DNA of 64,000 nt from Brachyspira pilosicoli (GCF_036997485.1 NZ_JAWLPU010000002.1:434001-498000), one strand, 5' to 3'; counted from the stretch's first letter, positions 28,706-40,097 are shown. The notes: generated from the letters alone by a model not told the origin. Numbers and translations are program-made.

Positions 28706-28732
28706 AATTTTTCCTTTAATTTTTTAATTTAA

Positions 28733-29065
28733 TTATTTTTCAAGAATTTTATTTACAGCATTAGAATACTCTTTCCAATGTTCTTTAGATTTTTCTAATA
28801 CTTTCAAACCATTTTTTGTTATTAAGTAATATTTTCTTGGTTTTTCTTCGTTTGTTTTCCATTCACTTTTTAAAAGCCCCTGATTTTCTAATCTTCTTAA
28901 AAGCGGATATAAAGTATTAGACTCTATTGTTATGCCATTTTCTTTTAATTTACTTATTAAGCTGTAGCCATATTCTTCATTTTTAAGCTGACTTAATACA
29001 ACCATTATTAAAGTTCCCCTCCTTAATTCTTGCACCAAAATAGAAATTAAATCATCATTATTCAA
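28733..29065 (-). CDS. PadR-family transcriptional regulator
   Basis: A 110-aa winged-helix repressor of the PadR family. Landmarks: RRGTLIMVVLSQLKNEEYGY, SNTLYPLLRRLENQGLLKSEW, PRKYYLITKNGLKVL. The start is TTG 29065, since AGGAG lies 6 nt before it; the ATGs just downstream are in another frame. It is followed by the HAAS membrane protein. A near-perfect 9-3-9 inverted repeat sits on its promoter, which fits autoregulation. Confidence 0.9.
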   Translation of the reverse strand: MNNDDLISILVQELRRGTLIMVVLSQLKNEEYGYSLISKLKENGITIESNTLYPLLRRLENQGLLKSEWKTNEEKPRKYYLITKNGLKVLEKSKEHWKEYSNAVNKILEK

Positions 29066-29092
29066 GCACTGCTCCTTATTATTTATTACGCT

Positions 29093-29140
29093 ATAGTGTG
29101 TTATACACAGTATAGTACATCATATATGTAAAATTGTCAA
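29093..29140 (-). promoter_or_regulatory. padR promoter with likely operator
   Basis: On the minus strand: TTGACA (29140-29135), 17 bp, TACTAT (29117-29112). The inverted repeat ATAGTGTGT (29093-29101) and ACACAGTAT (29105-29113), one mismatch, covers the -10 and start site. A repressor bound there would block transcription. Confidence 0.55.
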
Positions 29141-29262
29141 GTGAAAAGATAATTATTTTTTAATATTTGAATAGAATAATGATTATTATCAAGACAATCC
29201 AGTACAAATAATCAACTATATGTGCGGCTGATTAAGAAATATCAAACAAAAAAATAAATTAG

Positions 29263-29296
29263 TTGCTTAATATGAAATATAAATTATACTATAAGT
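29263..29296 (+). promoter_or_regulatory. gajA promoter with -10 box 6 nt before ATG
   Basis: TTGCTT 29263-29268, 16 bp, TATACT 29285-29290, then 6 nt to ATG 29297. There is no Shine-Dalgarno. This fits a leaderless mRNA. Confidence 0.5.
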
Positions 29297-31186
29297 ATGT
29301 ATATAAGAGAATTAATTATAACAAATTATAAAAATATAAAAAATGTAAAAATTGATTTACAACATAAATATTCTATGATTTACCTAACAGGTGAAAATGG
29401 AATAGGAAAATCAAATATCATAGACATAATATTTAAATTATTTACATACAAAAAAAATTTATTTGAAAAAGAAGACTTCTATAAAAATGAAGAAAAAATT
29501 GAAATAGAAATAAAACTTGAATTAAATACTGATGAAATATTTAAAGATTATATTTATAGAGATGATAATAAGTATTTTATGAAAGTAGTATATAAACAAT
29601 ATAGTAGTAATGATGAATATGAATGGTTTTATAAAAATCTTACAGAAGAATATAAGTTACATAATAATATATTAACCAATTTTATCTGCTATAAATATAG
29701 TCCAAGAGAATTTGATAATAATTTCATGTTTAACAAATCAAATAGAATAGGAAAATTTATATCAAAAATAATAGAAAATCAAATAAAAAAATATCAAAAT
29801 GATAATAACGAATTAAAAAAATTATTAAAAAAAAAATATAAAAATTGTAAAAATGAACTAAATGAAATATTTAAACCTATATTTAATAAACCAAATCAAG
29901 AATTAAAATTAAATATTGAAATTGATGATGAAATAAAGTTTTTATTAAAATTATTTGAATTAGTACATTATCATAATGATGATAATAAATTATATTTAAA
30001 TCAATTAGGAAGAGGAAGAGGATATTATCTATATCCATTTATAGATTTTTTGGCATTTTTATACGATAAAATAAATAATACAAAATCTCAAGGTTTTAAT
30101 ACTAATATTATTATTTTATTTGATGAACCAGAAGTATTTTTATCTCCATTTTTACAGCGTCAATTTATGGATCATTGGTTATCAATATTTAATGACAATC
30201 AAAACTATAAAATTATCAATAATATTCTTAATATAATAACTGATGATAATGATGAAATAGACTATAAAATTACTCCGATATTTTTTGTATCTACACATTC
30301 AGCACATATAATACCGCATTTAGAATTAAATGAAAAAGAGAATATATTATCTATACAAAGACTTTATTATGATAAAGAAAATACTGTTAAAATTGCATCT
30401 CTTGATAAAAAAGATAAATTAAAACAGTTTATAATTTTTGATAGAAATATATTAGAGGGACTTTTTGCTAAAAAAATTATACTGGTAGAGGGTGATACAG
30501 AAGTTGGATTTTTACCTTCTTGTTTAAATGCTAATGGTATTAATATTCATCAAGAACATATATATATTATTAAAGCGGCACCAAATAATTTTCCAAGTCT
30601 AGCAAAAATATTCTCAAAATTGCAAATAAAAACATATATACTTACAGATAGAGATTGTAAAAATAAAGAGATAAAAGAGCAAAGAAATAACAAAATATAC
30701 CAAACATATGCAAATGAAGAATATGGATATGTTAATAAAAGGGTTTATGATTTATACGAAAGTATAAAAAATTGTAATAATGTAAAAATATTTGTGTCAG
30801 ATTATTGGGATTTTGAGGAAAGTATTTTAGTATGTCTAAAAAATCATTTTCAAAAAATATATATTAGCATTAGTAAAAGTAAAAGTAAAACTAATGATAA
30901 AGATAAACTTATTGAAAAAGTACAAGATGAAAATTCAAAAGATGAAGAATTTACTAAAAAGTTATTATATATGAGAAAAAAACATAAAAATATAAAAGAT
31001 AATTACAGATTAATAAAAAAAATAATAAAAGAAAATTTAAAACTAAAACAAAATGAATATAAAAACGGAGAAAAAATAGATTGTGGTAATATGAACAATG
31101 AAGCTATCAAAAATGTTGCTGAGGAAAATTATAAACTTCCTAAATATATAATTGATTTAATAGAAGAATTAAAAAATGATAAATAA
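29297..31186 (+). CDS. gajA: Gabija-type OLD nuclease (GajA-like)
   Basis: A 629-aa OLD-family protein: an ABC-type ATPase domain fused to a TOPRIM nuclease. Walker A is GENGIGKS (32-39) and Walker B is ILFDEPEVFLSP (near 275). The TOPRIM part starts IILVEGDTEVGF (near 398), with the D-x-D in YILTDRDCKNKE near 450. In the Gabija system GajA is the DNA-cutting, nucleotide-sensing part of an anti-phage complex. It is followed by a UvrD-like helicase that overlaps by 11 bp, which is the gajAB arrangement. The length is somewhat above the ~580 of the best known member. A plain OLD nuclease is the alternative, but the helicase partner argues for Gabija. Confidence 0.82.
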   Translation: MYIRELIITNYKNIKNVKIDLQHKYSMIYLTGENGIGKSNIIDIIFKLFTYKKNLFEKEDFYKNEEKIEIEIKLELNTDEIFKDYIYRDDNKYFMKVVYKQYSSNDEYEWFYKNLTEEYKLHNNILTNFICYKYSPREFDNNFMFNKSNRIGKFISKIIENQIKKYQNDNNELKKLLKKKYKNCKNELNEIFKPIFNKPNQELKLNIEIDDEIKFLLKLFELVHYHNDDNKLYLNQLGRGRGYYLYPFIDFLAFLYDKINNTKSQGFNTNIIILFDEPEVFLSPFLQRQFMDHWLSIFNDNQNYKIINNILNIITDDNDEIDYKITPIFFVSTHSAHIIPHLELNEKENILSIQRLYYDKENTVKIASLDKKDKLKQFIIFDRNILEGLFAKKIILVEGDTEVGFLPSCLNANGINIHQEHIYIIKAAPNNFPSLAKIFSKLQIKTYILTDRDCKNKEIKEQRNNKIYQTYANEEYGYVNKRVYDLYESIKNCNNVKIFVSDYWDFEESILVCLKNHFQKIYISISKSKSKTNDKDKLIEKVQDENSKDEEFTKKLLYMRKKHKNIKDNYRLIKKIIKENLKLKQNEYKNGEKIDCGNMNNEAIKNVAEENYKLPKYIIDLIEELKNDK

Positions 31187-32783
31187 TGATAAAATTAATA
31201 AAATATTAGAAAAACACAAAGATGATAAAGAACAGTTAGACTTTATAAAATCTACAGAACAATCTCTTACAATTGCTCCTGCTGGATATGGTAAAACAGA
31301 AATGTTAATCTCAAAACTTAACTATATCATAGAAAGTGAACAAATTAAATATCCAAAAAGAATTCTAGTTTTAACATTATCTAATGTGGCAAAACATACT
31401 ATTGAAAGTAGATTAAATAATAATCAATTTGTAGACATATATAATTTTCATAATTTAGCAAGTAGAATTTTAAGGCTTCAAGGTAAACAATATTTAAATA
31501 TTGATTATCAATATGAATATAAACACTATAATTTTAAAGATAAACTTCAAGAAAAGTATAAAAATGATAAAATAGAAAAAATACTAAATTATTATAGAGA
31601 AAAAATTAGTGAAATTAATAAAAAATTTCATGAAATAAAATTTGATGATAAAATATTTCAATATGTAGATACTATAAATAAAAATAAAGAAATATGCTAT
31701 GAATATGTAATATATTTTGCAATAGTTCTATTAAATAATTTCAATATAAATGAAATATATAAAAATTTATACAGTTATATTTTTGTAGATGAATGTCAAG
31801 ATATAAATTTATTGCACTTTATCTTATTAAGAAGTATTGCTGATAATGAATATAATAAAATATTTTTTTTAGGAGATACATTTCAATCTATAATGAAATT
31901 TGCTGATGCTTTAGGAGAACAAATTGAATATTTATTAAAGCAACATTTTAATATAACTAAAATTATAAAATTACAAAAAAATTATAGATTAGAAGGAAGA
32001 GAAAATATATCTAATTTCCAAAAAAATATTAGAAATTACGATAAAAAATTACAAATAGAACTTGATGAAGATTTTCAAATAAAAAGTTTTAATTACTTTG
32101 AAGAAGAGATATCATTTATTAATAATCAAATTAATAAAATTATTTCTGAAAATAAAAAAGCTAAAATAGCAATACTTTTTTCTAATCAATTTTATTTTAA
32201 TGATGATAAAATCTTAAACTCATTATTTGAAAATTTAATAAAAGAAAATATAGAATATATAAATATATTAAAAACCGAAAAAGAATTAAATACAATAATG
32301 AAAAATGTATTCAATATAGCAACAAATATAAAAATATTAAATTATAATAATCTTCTTAAGAAGATAAAAAATTATTATGATAATGATATATCAAAATTAA
32401 TAGAAGGTTATAAAAACTATTGTTTAAAGTTTGGAATAGATTTTAATACAATAATAGAAGTTCTAAAAGAAAAAGATTTAATAAAGTATGCTCCTTATTG
32501 CTCTGTAAATGTAAATATATTAAATATACATAAAGCAAAAGGGGCAGAATGGGATTATGTTTTTATTCCATTTTTAAATAAAAAACAATTCATATATAAA
32601 AAAAATTGTAATAAATGTAATAATATATGTTACAATCATATAATTGATATAAATGAAGAATTTTATCAAGCTTTTTATGTAGCAATTACTAGAACAAAAT
32701 ATGGTTTATATATAACATCAACAAAAAATAACGCTTCTTGTTTATTTTATCATTCATTAAAATTAATTAAGAATATTTATTAA
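31176..32783 (+). CDS. gajB: Gabija-type UvrD-like helicase (GajB-like)
   Basis: A 535-aa superfamily-1 helicase. Walker A is APAGYGKTE (34-42), motif II is YIFVDECQD (near 203) with a following FLGDTFQSI, motif V is LNIHKAKGAEWDYVFIP and motif VI is AFYVAITRTK. Between V and VI there is a CxxCxxxCxxH cluster (KNCNKCNNICYNH, near 477-489), like a small zinc site. It starts inside gajA (11-bp overlap), with no ribosome site of its own, so it depends on gajA translation. It is shorter than UvrD or Rep, as known for GajB. Confidence 0.82.
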   Translation: MINNDKINKILEKHKDDKEQLDFIKSTEQSLTIAPAGYGKTEMLISKLNYIIESEQIKYPKRILVLTLSNVAKHTIESRLNNNQFVDIYNFHNLASRILRLQGKQYLNIDYQYEYKHYNFKDKLQEKYKNDKIEKILNYYREKISEINKKFHEIKFDDKIFQYVDTINKNKEICYEYVIYFAIVLLNNFNINEIYKNLYSYIFVDECQDINLLHFILLRSIADNEYNKIFFLGDTFQSIMKFADALGEQIEYLLKQHFNITKIIKLQKNYRLEGRENISNFQKNIRNYDKKLQIELDEDFQIKSFNYFEEEISFINNQINKIISENKKAKIAILFSNQFYFNDDKILNSLFENLIKENIEYINILKTEKELNTIMKNVFNIATNIKILNYNNLLKKIKNYYDNDISKLIEGYKNYCLKFGIDFNTIIEVLKEKDLIKYAPYCSVNVNILNIHKAKGAEWDYVFIPFLNKKQFIYKKNCNKCNNICYNHIIDINEEFYQAFYVAITRTKYGLYITSTKNNASCLFYHSLKLIKNIY

Positions 32784-32816
32784 ACAAAAAAAGGACAGCC
32801 ATTACAGCCGCCCTTT
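32784..32816 (-). terminator. Rho-independent terminator of ileS
   Basis: On the minus strand AAAGGGCGGC (32816-32807) pairs with GCTGTCCTTT (32799-32790) with G-U pairs and a 7-nt loop, followed by a run of T. On the plus strand the same stem would have mismatches, so it serves ileS and not gajB. Confidence 0.75.
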
Positions 32817-32841
32817 ATAATATTTAAATATTAATTATTTT

Positions 32842-35607
32842 TTATTTTACTGCCTCAGCACATCTAGTACATAACTCTTTATGCTCAGTTCCTACACTGT
32901 CATAATGTCCCCAACAGCGTACGCATTTTTCATGACTAGCTTTCTCTGTCTTAACAAAAGAAACTCCGCCCTCTATAAATGTATCGTCTTTGCTGTCAGA
33001 AAGTGTTACTTTACTTACAATAAATATCTCGTTTAAATATTTTTCATATTTAGTAAGTAATTCTTTAGTTGCTGGTTCTTTAGTGCATATTGTTACATAA
33101 GCCTCTAAAGATTTACCTATTGTGCTATTATCTCTAGCTCTTTCAAGTGATAATAATACATCATCGCGTACTTTAAGAATTGAAGCCCACTCATTTTCTA
33201 ACTCTAAATCAATTAAATTGTCATCAGCTTTAGGATATAATTCTAAATGTACAGAAGAAGCATTTTCTCCTTTGTAGTATCCCCAAACCTCATCAGTTGT
33301 GAAAGGAAGTACAGGAGCTATTAATTTTACTAATACATCTAATATCTCAACAAGCACAGTCTGAGCACTTCTTCTTGAAACAGAATCTTTTCTATCACAG
33401 TATAATCTGTCTTTTATAATGTCAAAATAAGTAGCAGAAAGTTCAACAACACAGTAATTTATAAGTCTTTGATAGAATAAATGGAACTCATAACCATCAC
33501 AAGCCTTATCAGCAACTTTTATAAAGCTATGAAGTCTTGATAAAGCATATCTGTCTACAGGAAGTAAATCTTTAACTTCAACCTTTTCTTTACTGTAATC
33601 AAAATCAGAAATATTTCCTAACAAATACCTGAAAGTGTTTCTTATTTTTCTGTAGTTGTCAGCAATAGCCTTCATCATGTTATCACCAACACGTGCATTA
33701 TGAGTGAAGTCTTCGCTTATACACCAAAGTCTTAATATGTCAGCACCATATTTGTCAATAACTTCTAAAGGTGAAACAACATTGCCGGCACTTTTATGCA
33801 TAGCTCTGCCCTGTTCGTCTAAAGTCCAACCATGAGTTACAAGCTCTTTGTATGGAGGTATTCCTCTTATAGCCATAGAAGGCCAAATTGCAGCTTGGAA
33901 CCAACCTCTGTATTGGTCGCCTCCCTCTAAATATATATCAACAGGGAAAACTCCGTCCAAATCTTTGTTAGTTTTCTGTGCAGCAAAAGATGATACGCCA
34001 GAATCAAACCAAACGTCCAAAATATCTTGCTCTTTATCAAAATCACAGCTTCCGCATTCGCATTTAGTGCCCTCAGGAAGTAAGTCTTTAGCCTCTAATT
34101 CAAACCAAACGTCCATTCCTTTAGTTTTTACTATTTCAGCAAAATGTCTTGTAGATTCTGCAGTAAGTAAAGTTTTTCCGCAATTCTTACAATAGAATGC
34201 AGGTATAGGAACACCCCAAGAACGCTGTCTTGATAAACACCAGTCAGGACGATTCTCAAGCATTTTTTTCATTCTGTCATGTCCCCAAGCTGGATACCAT
34301 TTAATATTATCTAAAGATTTAACTGTTCTTTCATCTATATTATCATGAGTCATATTCATAAACCACTGAGAAGTAGCTCTAAATATCAATGGATTTTTAC
34401 ATCTCCAACAAATAGGATAACTGTGAGTAACTTTCTCTTTATAATATAATGAACCATTATTTTCAAGTATCTCTACCACTTTAGGGTTAGCATCTCTTAC
34501 TTTCATTCCCTGCATTTCTGGAAACTCGCTTGTATATCTTCCAGCTTTATCAACTGGACAATATATATCAAGTCCGTAATTCATACCTGTCTGATAGTCT
34601 TCCATACCATGACCAGGAGCAGTATGAACAACACCAGTACCTGAAGTTGCCTCAACATAATCAGCAAATACAACAGCAGATTTTCTGTCTTTTATGAAAG
34701 GATGCGCTATTTCAAGTTTTTCAATCTCTTCCATAGATATAGGAATAATCTCTCTGCCCTCTGCTCTCATGTCTTTTTTAGATAGAACTGTATCAACTAA
34801 AGAAGTTGTCATTATTGCATATCTTCCGTCTATTTCAACAGCTACATACTCTAAATCTCTGTTGAAAGCACAAGCCATATTTGAAGGCAATGTCCAAGGA
34901 GTAGTAGTCCATATCATAACATCAACATTGCCGTTTAATTTATCATTAATTTTATTTAATACAGGAAATCTCACATAAACACTTGTAGAAGTATGGTTTT
35001 CATCATATTCTATCTCAGCAGCAGCCAATGCAGTTTCACACTCCATACACCAGTGAATAGTTCTAAGTCCTTTATATATGTAGCCTTTCTCTACTAAATG
35101 TGCAAATACTTCAACTATTTCTGATTCATATTCAGGAGACATAGTAAGATAAGGATTTTCCCAATCTCCCATTACACCAAGTCTTTTAAACTCTTTTCTT
35201 TGAATATCAATATATTTCTGAGCATAAGCACGGCATTTTTTTCTCATTATAAATTTAGAAGTTTCTTTATATTTATCTCCTAAACTCTCTTGTACTTTTA
35301 ACTCTATAGGCATACCATGACAATCCCAACCAGGAACATAAGGAGAATCAAAGCCCTTAGCAGATTTATATCTCACAATAATATCTTTAATAATTTTATT
35401 TAATGATGTTCCAATATGAATGTCTCCATTCGCATAAGGCGGTCCATCATGTAAAATACATTTAGGAGCACCTTTTCTTAATTCTCTAAGTTGTTGATAA
35501 AGTTTTTCTTCTTCCCATTTTTTTATTATTTTGGGCTCTTTTTCCTTCAAACCAGCTTTCATAGGAAAAGCAGTTTTAGGCAAATTGATAGTAGAACTAT
35601 AATCCAT
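32842..35607 (-). CDS. ileS: Isoleucyl-tRNA synthetase
   Basis: Charges tRNA-Ile. The 921-aa enzyme has the HIGH region (GPPYANGDIHIGTSLN), the editing domain (MIWTTTPWTLPSNMACAF) and the tRNA-binding WWS-like part (RSWGVPIPAFYC). The KMSKS loop here reads AMHKSAGN, an M-H-K-S variant. A C-terminal zinc finger (CVRCWGHYDS and CTRCAEA) closes the chain. Class I synthetase, cytoplasmic. An upstream gap of 615 bp holds a dispersed repeat. No T-box leader is visible. Confidence 0.97.
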   Translation of the reverse strand: MDYSSTINLPKTAFPMKAGLKEKEPKIIKKWEEEKLYQQLRELRKGAPKCILHDGPPYANGDIHIGTSLNKIIKDIIVRYKSAKGFDSPYVPGWDCHGMPIELKVQESLGDKYKETSKFIMRKKCRAYAQKYIDIQRKEFKRLGVMGDWENPYLTMSPEYESEIVEVFAHLVEKGYIYKGLRTIHWCMECETALAAAEIEYDENHTSTSVYVRFPVLNKINDKLNGNVDVMIWTTTPWTLPSNMACAFNRDLEYVAVEIDGRYAIMTTSLVDTVLSKKDMRAEGREIIPISMEEIEKLEIAHPFIKDRKSAVVFADYVEATSGTGVVHTAPGHGMEDYQTGMNYGLDIYCPVDKAGRYTSEFPEMQGMKVRDANPKVVEILENNGSLYYKEKVTHSYPICWRCKNPLIFRATSQWFMNMTHDNIDERTVKSLDNIKWYPAWGHDRMKKMLENRPDWCLSRQRSWGVPIPAFYCKNCGKTLLTAESTRHFAEIVKTKGMDVWFELEAKDLLPEGTKCECGSCDFDKEQDILDVWFDSGVSSFAAQKTNKDLDGVFPVDIYLEGGDQYRGWFQAAIWPSMAIRGIPPYKELVTHGWTLDEQGRAMHKSAGNVVSPLEVIDKYGADILRLWCISEDFTHNARVGDNMMKAIADNYRKIRNTFRYLLGNISDFDYSKEKVEVKDLLPVDRYALSRLHSFIKVADKACDGYEFHLFYQRLINYCVVELSATYFDIIKDRLYCDRKDSVSRRSAQTVLVEILDVLVKLIAPVLPFTTDEVWGYYKGENASSVHLELYPKADDNLIDLELENEWASILKVRDDVLLSLERARDNSTIGKSLEAYVTICTKEPATKELLTKYEKYLNEIFIVSKVTLSDSKDDTFIEGGVSFVKTEKASHEKCVRCWGHYDSVGTEHKELCTRCAEAVK

Positions 35608-36222
35608 CTTATTTTTTGCTCCATTTTTTAATTTTCTTTAATAATTTTTTAATTTTATAAAGATATTCAATTTTATACTATAAGTAAGAATTTTACAAGT
35701 TTTTTTATTTTATATAATGTTTAAGTGTGATGGATATTTTACAGTTTTTAGTTTAAACAAAGAAGGTGTTTCTATAATTTCAATTAGTATATAACTAAAT
35801 ACTACATTTTGTCATATAAGTTTTTGTTTTATATCCTAGAATATATATAAATATAATATTTGTATTTTGCCTAAAAATGCAGTCTTTTTGCTTCTTTGTA
35901 CCAATACCAGAGGCACTTCCTTCGGTCGCGCAAAAGAAGTGGGGGTGCGTACCCTAAGGGCACGCTTCGCAGGGGGCTAGCCCCGAAAACAATAAAAACA
36001 TAAAAACTATTTTTTTGATAAACTTAAAAATTTTTAGTATATATCGCCATTCAGGCACGCTTCGCAGGGCTACTCCCCACAAATAATAAAAAAGATAAAA
36101 TTTTTATTGTTCTTTTCCCGCAGCTACGCTCTGCGTATTTCGTCAAAGAACCAAAAAGTGCAAATTGAGAAAGTAATACCAATTATATTTTACATACTAA
36201 ATGTTAAACTAAAAATAAATGT
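35608..36222. repeat. GC-rich dispersed repeat, copy R2 (615-bp gap)
   Basis: An AT-rich stretch up to 35867 holds the ileS upstream region. From 35868 come the R elements in reverse orientation to R1: AAATGCAGTCTTTTTGCTTC, GGCACTTCCTTCGGTCGC, AAGAAGTGGGGGTGCGTACC, GGCACGCTTCGCAGGG and the GGGGCTAGCCCC palindrome near 35971. A second block at 36053-36175 repeats GGCACGCTTCGCAGGG, then TTGTTCTTTTCCCGCAGC and AAAGAACCAAAAAGTGCAAA. Nothing protein-like is supported. Confidence 0.75.
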
Positions 36223-37710
36223 TTATTTTGCAGAATAATAAACATTAACCTGAGATATATTAGCATTGGTTCTTGCTTCTTCTAAAGTTATTCGTATCTT
36301 CTCAGCATTTTGAACAGTATCGAATTTTACAAGTCTTTTATAACCTATAGTAGTTAAATTAGGTTCTTTGCTATTAACTGTGATTTTATTCCATTGACCA
36401 GAGCTATAAACTTCAACACTAAACTTCTCTACTCTCTGACCTTTCATAATATTTTCTTGAATAAGTAAAACATTAATTGCCGAAGGAGTTTTTAATGAAT
36501 ATTCTTTAGAAGCTCCAATTTTAGCATTAACCCAAGTATTAGTTACATTTTTAAGCAGTCCAGTAGTAAAAGTAGTTTTTATATAATTACCAAACTCACC
36601 AAGAACAGCTATATCTTTGCTATCAAATTGACCTCTTTTGTCTGGCGGTACATTTAAAAGCAAAACAGAATTATATCCAACAGACTTATAATAAATATCT
36701 ATTAATTTATCCAAACTTTTTGGAGTTTCGTAATCATGATAGAACCAACCGGGTCTTATAGAAACATCAACTTCAGAAGGATACCAATAAACAGAATTTA
36801 CTTTTTTTAATATATCTCTGCTTCCAAGGTCTTTTCCTGTTAAAACAAGACCAAGTGAAGAATTGTAACTTTCAGAATCTTTGTAAGAATTAGGTTTATA
36901 GCCTTGAACGCCCCATTCTGTCTCTCTTCCATAGCCTTGCTCATTTCCAACCCATCTAACATCTTCACCCATTACAGCACTAACAGCATTAGGCTGATAC
37001 TTTTTTAATACTTCTAACCATCTTTCTATATCATAATCTTGATTAGCCCCTTCACCTTTAGCCCCATCAAGCCAAAGCTCTGTTAATTCTCCATAACCAG
37101 TAACAAGTTCTGTAAGCTGTTCAACATAAAAATCATTATAAGCTTCTCCCTGTCCATAAGAAGAGGCATTTCTATCCCAAGGTGAGAGATAAAGCCCCAT
37201 TTTTACACCATATTTCTTACAGGCATCACTAAACTCTTTTACAATATCTCCTTTGCCGCCCTTATATGGAGAACTTGCTACAGAATGACTAGTTGTCTTA
37301 GTTGGCCATAAACAAAAACCATCATGATGCTTTGCAGTAAGTATTATAAGCTTAAAACCAGCATCTTTTAATACTCTCACCCACTGATCAACATCCAAAT
37401 CCGTAGGATAAAATTCACTAGGACTCTCTGTACCATCACCCCATTCTTTACCTGTAAAAGTATTTATGCCAAAATGTATAAAAGCCGTAAGCTCTAAACT
37501 TTGCCAATTATATTGATTAGTTGTTGGTATCACTCTTGAAGCCATCTCTACTTTTTCTTCTATTGTAGCGGATACTGGAAAATCAACTTTTTTTATATAG
37601 TAATTTCCAACCTCATCTCTAAACTCAAATGAAGATAAAATCTTTTTTGTGCCGCAAGAAAATGACAAAAAAGATAAAACAACTAGAAAAATAATTAATT
37701 TAAACTTCAC
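36223..37710 (-). CDS. Alpha-L-fucosidase (GH29), lipoprotein
   Basis: Hydrolyses terminal alpha-L-fucose, for example from mucin glycans, which would suit a gut organism. The 495-aa protein has a lipoprotein signal (FLSFSC, Cys19). GH29 landmarks: FIHFGINTFTGKEWGDG, ILTAKHHDGFCLWPTKTTSH and the nucleophile D215 in TELWLDGAKGEG. The general acid of GH29 is poorly conserved and I cannot fix it. The C-terminal ~120 residues look like an F5/8-type carbohydrate-binding module (VEVYSSGQWNKITV, KIRITLEEAR). It starts at GTG 37710. Confidence 0.92.
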   Translation of the reverse strand: MKFKLIIFLVVLSFLSFSCGTKKILSSFEFRDEVGNYYIKKVDFPVSATIEEKVEMASRVIPTTNQYNWQSLELTAFIHFGINTFTGKEWGDGTESPSEFYPTDLDVDQWVRVLKDAGFKLIILTAKHHDGFCLWPTKTTSHSVASSPYKGGKGDIVKEFSDACKKYGVKMGLYLSPWDRNASSYGQGEAYNDFYVEQLTELVTGYGELTELWLDGAKGEGANQDYDIERWLEVLKKYQPNAVSAVMGEDVRWVGNEQGYGRETEWGVQGYKPNSYKDSESYNSSLGLVLTGKDLGSRDILKKVNSVYWYPSEVDVSIRPGWFYHDYETPKSLDKLIDIYYKSVGYNSVLLLNVPPDKRGQFDSKDIAVLGEFGNYIKTTFTTGLLKNVTNTWVNAKIGASKEYSLKTPSAINVLLIQENIMKGQRVEKFSVEVYSSGQWNKITVNSKEPNLTTIGYKRLVKFDTVQNAEKIRITLEEARTNANISQVNVYYSAK

Positions 37711-37803
37711 AAAAAACCCAAATAAAAAACATTAACCTTTATTAAATATACAAAATACATTATAAAAGTCAATGATATTTTAATAGTTTAAATATCAAAA
37801 TTA

Positions 37804-38289
37804 TTATTTTTTAGAGAACTCTTTTAAATTATCATGACTTAATCTATAAGTATACCAATCTTCCATTTTAACAGCATTAATAGATAAATAAAAATCAATA
37901 CTGCTCTTATTCCAATCCAAACATTGCCAATCAAGCCTTTCACACCCTCTCTCAACAGCAATCTTAGCAAGCTCCTTTAATAATCTCTTTCCATATCCCA
38001 ACCCTCTAAAACTCTCTCTAATATATAAATCCTCTAAATATATACCAGCCTTGCCTAAAAAAGTAGAAAAATTGTGAAAAAATAAAGCATACCCAATAGG
38101 AACATCATCTTCTAAAGCAATCAAAACTTCAGCCTTATTTTTTTCAAATATCCATTCTTTTAATATATCCTCAGTAGCAACAACCTCATTTTCAAGCTTT
38201 TCATAAGAAGCTAACTCCTTAATAAACTTTAATATAGTAGAAACATCATCTATAGTGGCAAATCTTATGCTAAATACTTTATCTTTCAT
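37804..38289 (-). CDS. GNAT acetyltransferase (diamine-type, SSAT-like)
   Basis: A 161-aa acetyltransferase that matches the spermidine/spermine and diamine N-acetyltransferase group. It starts FSIRFATIDDVSTILKFIKE; EDLYIRESFRGLGYGKRLL is the acetyl-CoA site, and the ending CERLDWQCLDWNKSSIDFY is typical of this subgroup. The substrate is likely a polyamine or thialysine. GGGAG lies before ATG 38289. It lies downstream of the groEL terminator and has its own unit. Confidence 0.9.
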   Translation of the reverse strand: MKDKVFSIRFATIDDVSTILKFIKELASYEKLENEVVATEDILKEWIFEKNKAEVLIALEDDVPIGYALFFHNFSTFLGKAGIYLEDLYIRESFRGLGYGKRLLKELAKIAVERGCERLDWQCLDWNKSSIDFYLSINAVKMEDWYTYRLSHDNLKEFSKK

Positions 38290-38325
38290 AAAAAAACACT
38301 CCCAAAAAACACTCTATATAAAAAT

Positions 38326-38364
38326 AAAGCCCAAGCGATTAAGAATAAATCGCTAAGGCTTTTT
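38326..38364 (-). terminator. Rho-independent terminator of groEL
   Basis: AGCGATT (38334-38340) and AATCGCT (38348-38354) form the inner stem, and AAAGCC with GGCTTT the outer. T-rich flanks are on both strands; the groEL stop is 42 bp upstream on the minus strand. Confidence 0.75.
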
Positions 38365-38405
38365 ATATTAAAAAAATTATTTTTTTAAGCTAATGGTAAT
38401 TATTA

Positions 38406-40061
<1,656 letters not shown>

Positions 40062-40097
40062 TTAATTTTTAATTATTTTCTTATTTTTATTGAAAAT

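Noticed and set aside
35608-35867. T-box leader for ileS
   Set aside because: No specifier loop, T-box sequence or terminator/antiterminator pair is seen.
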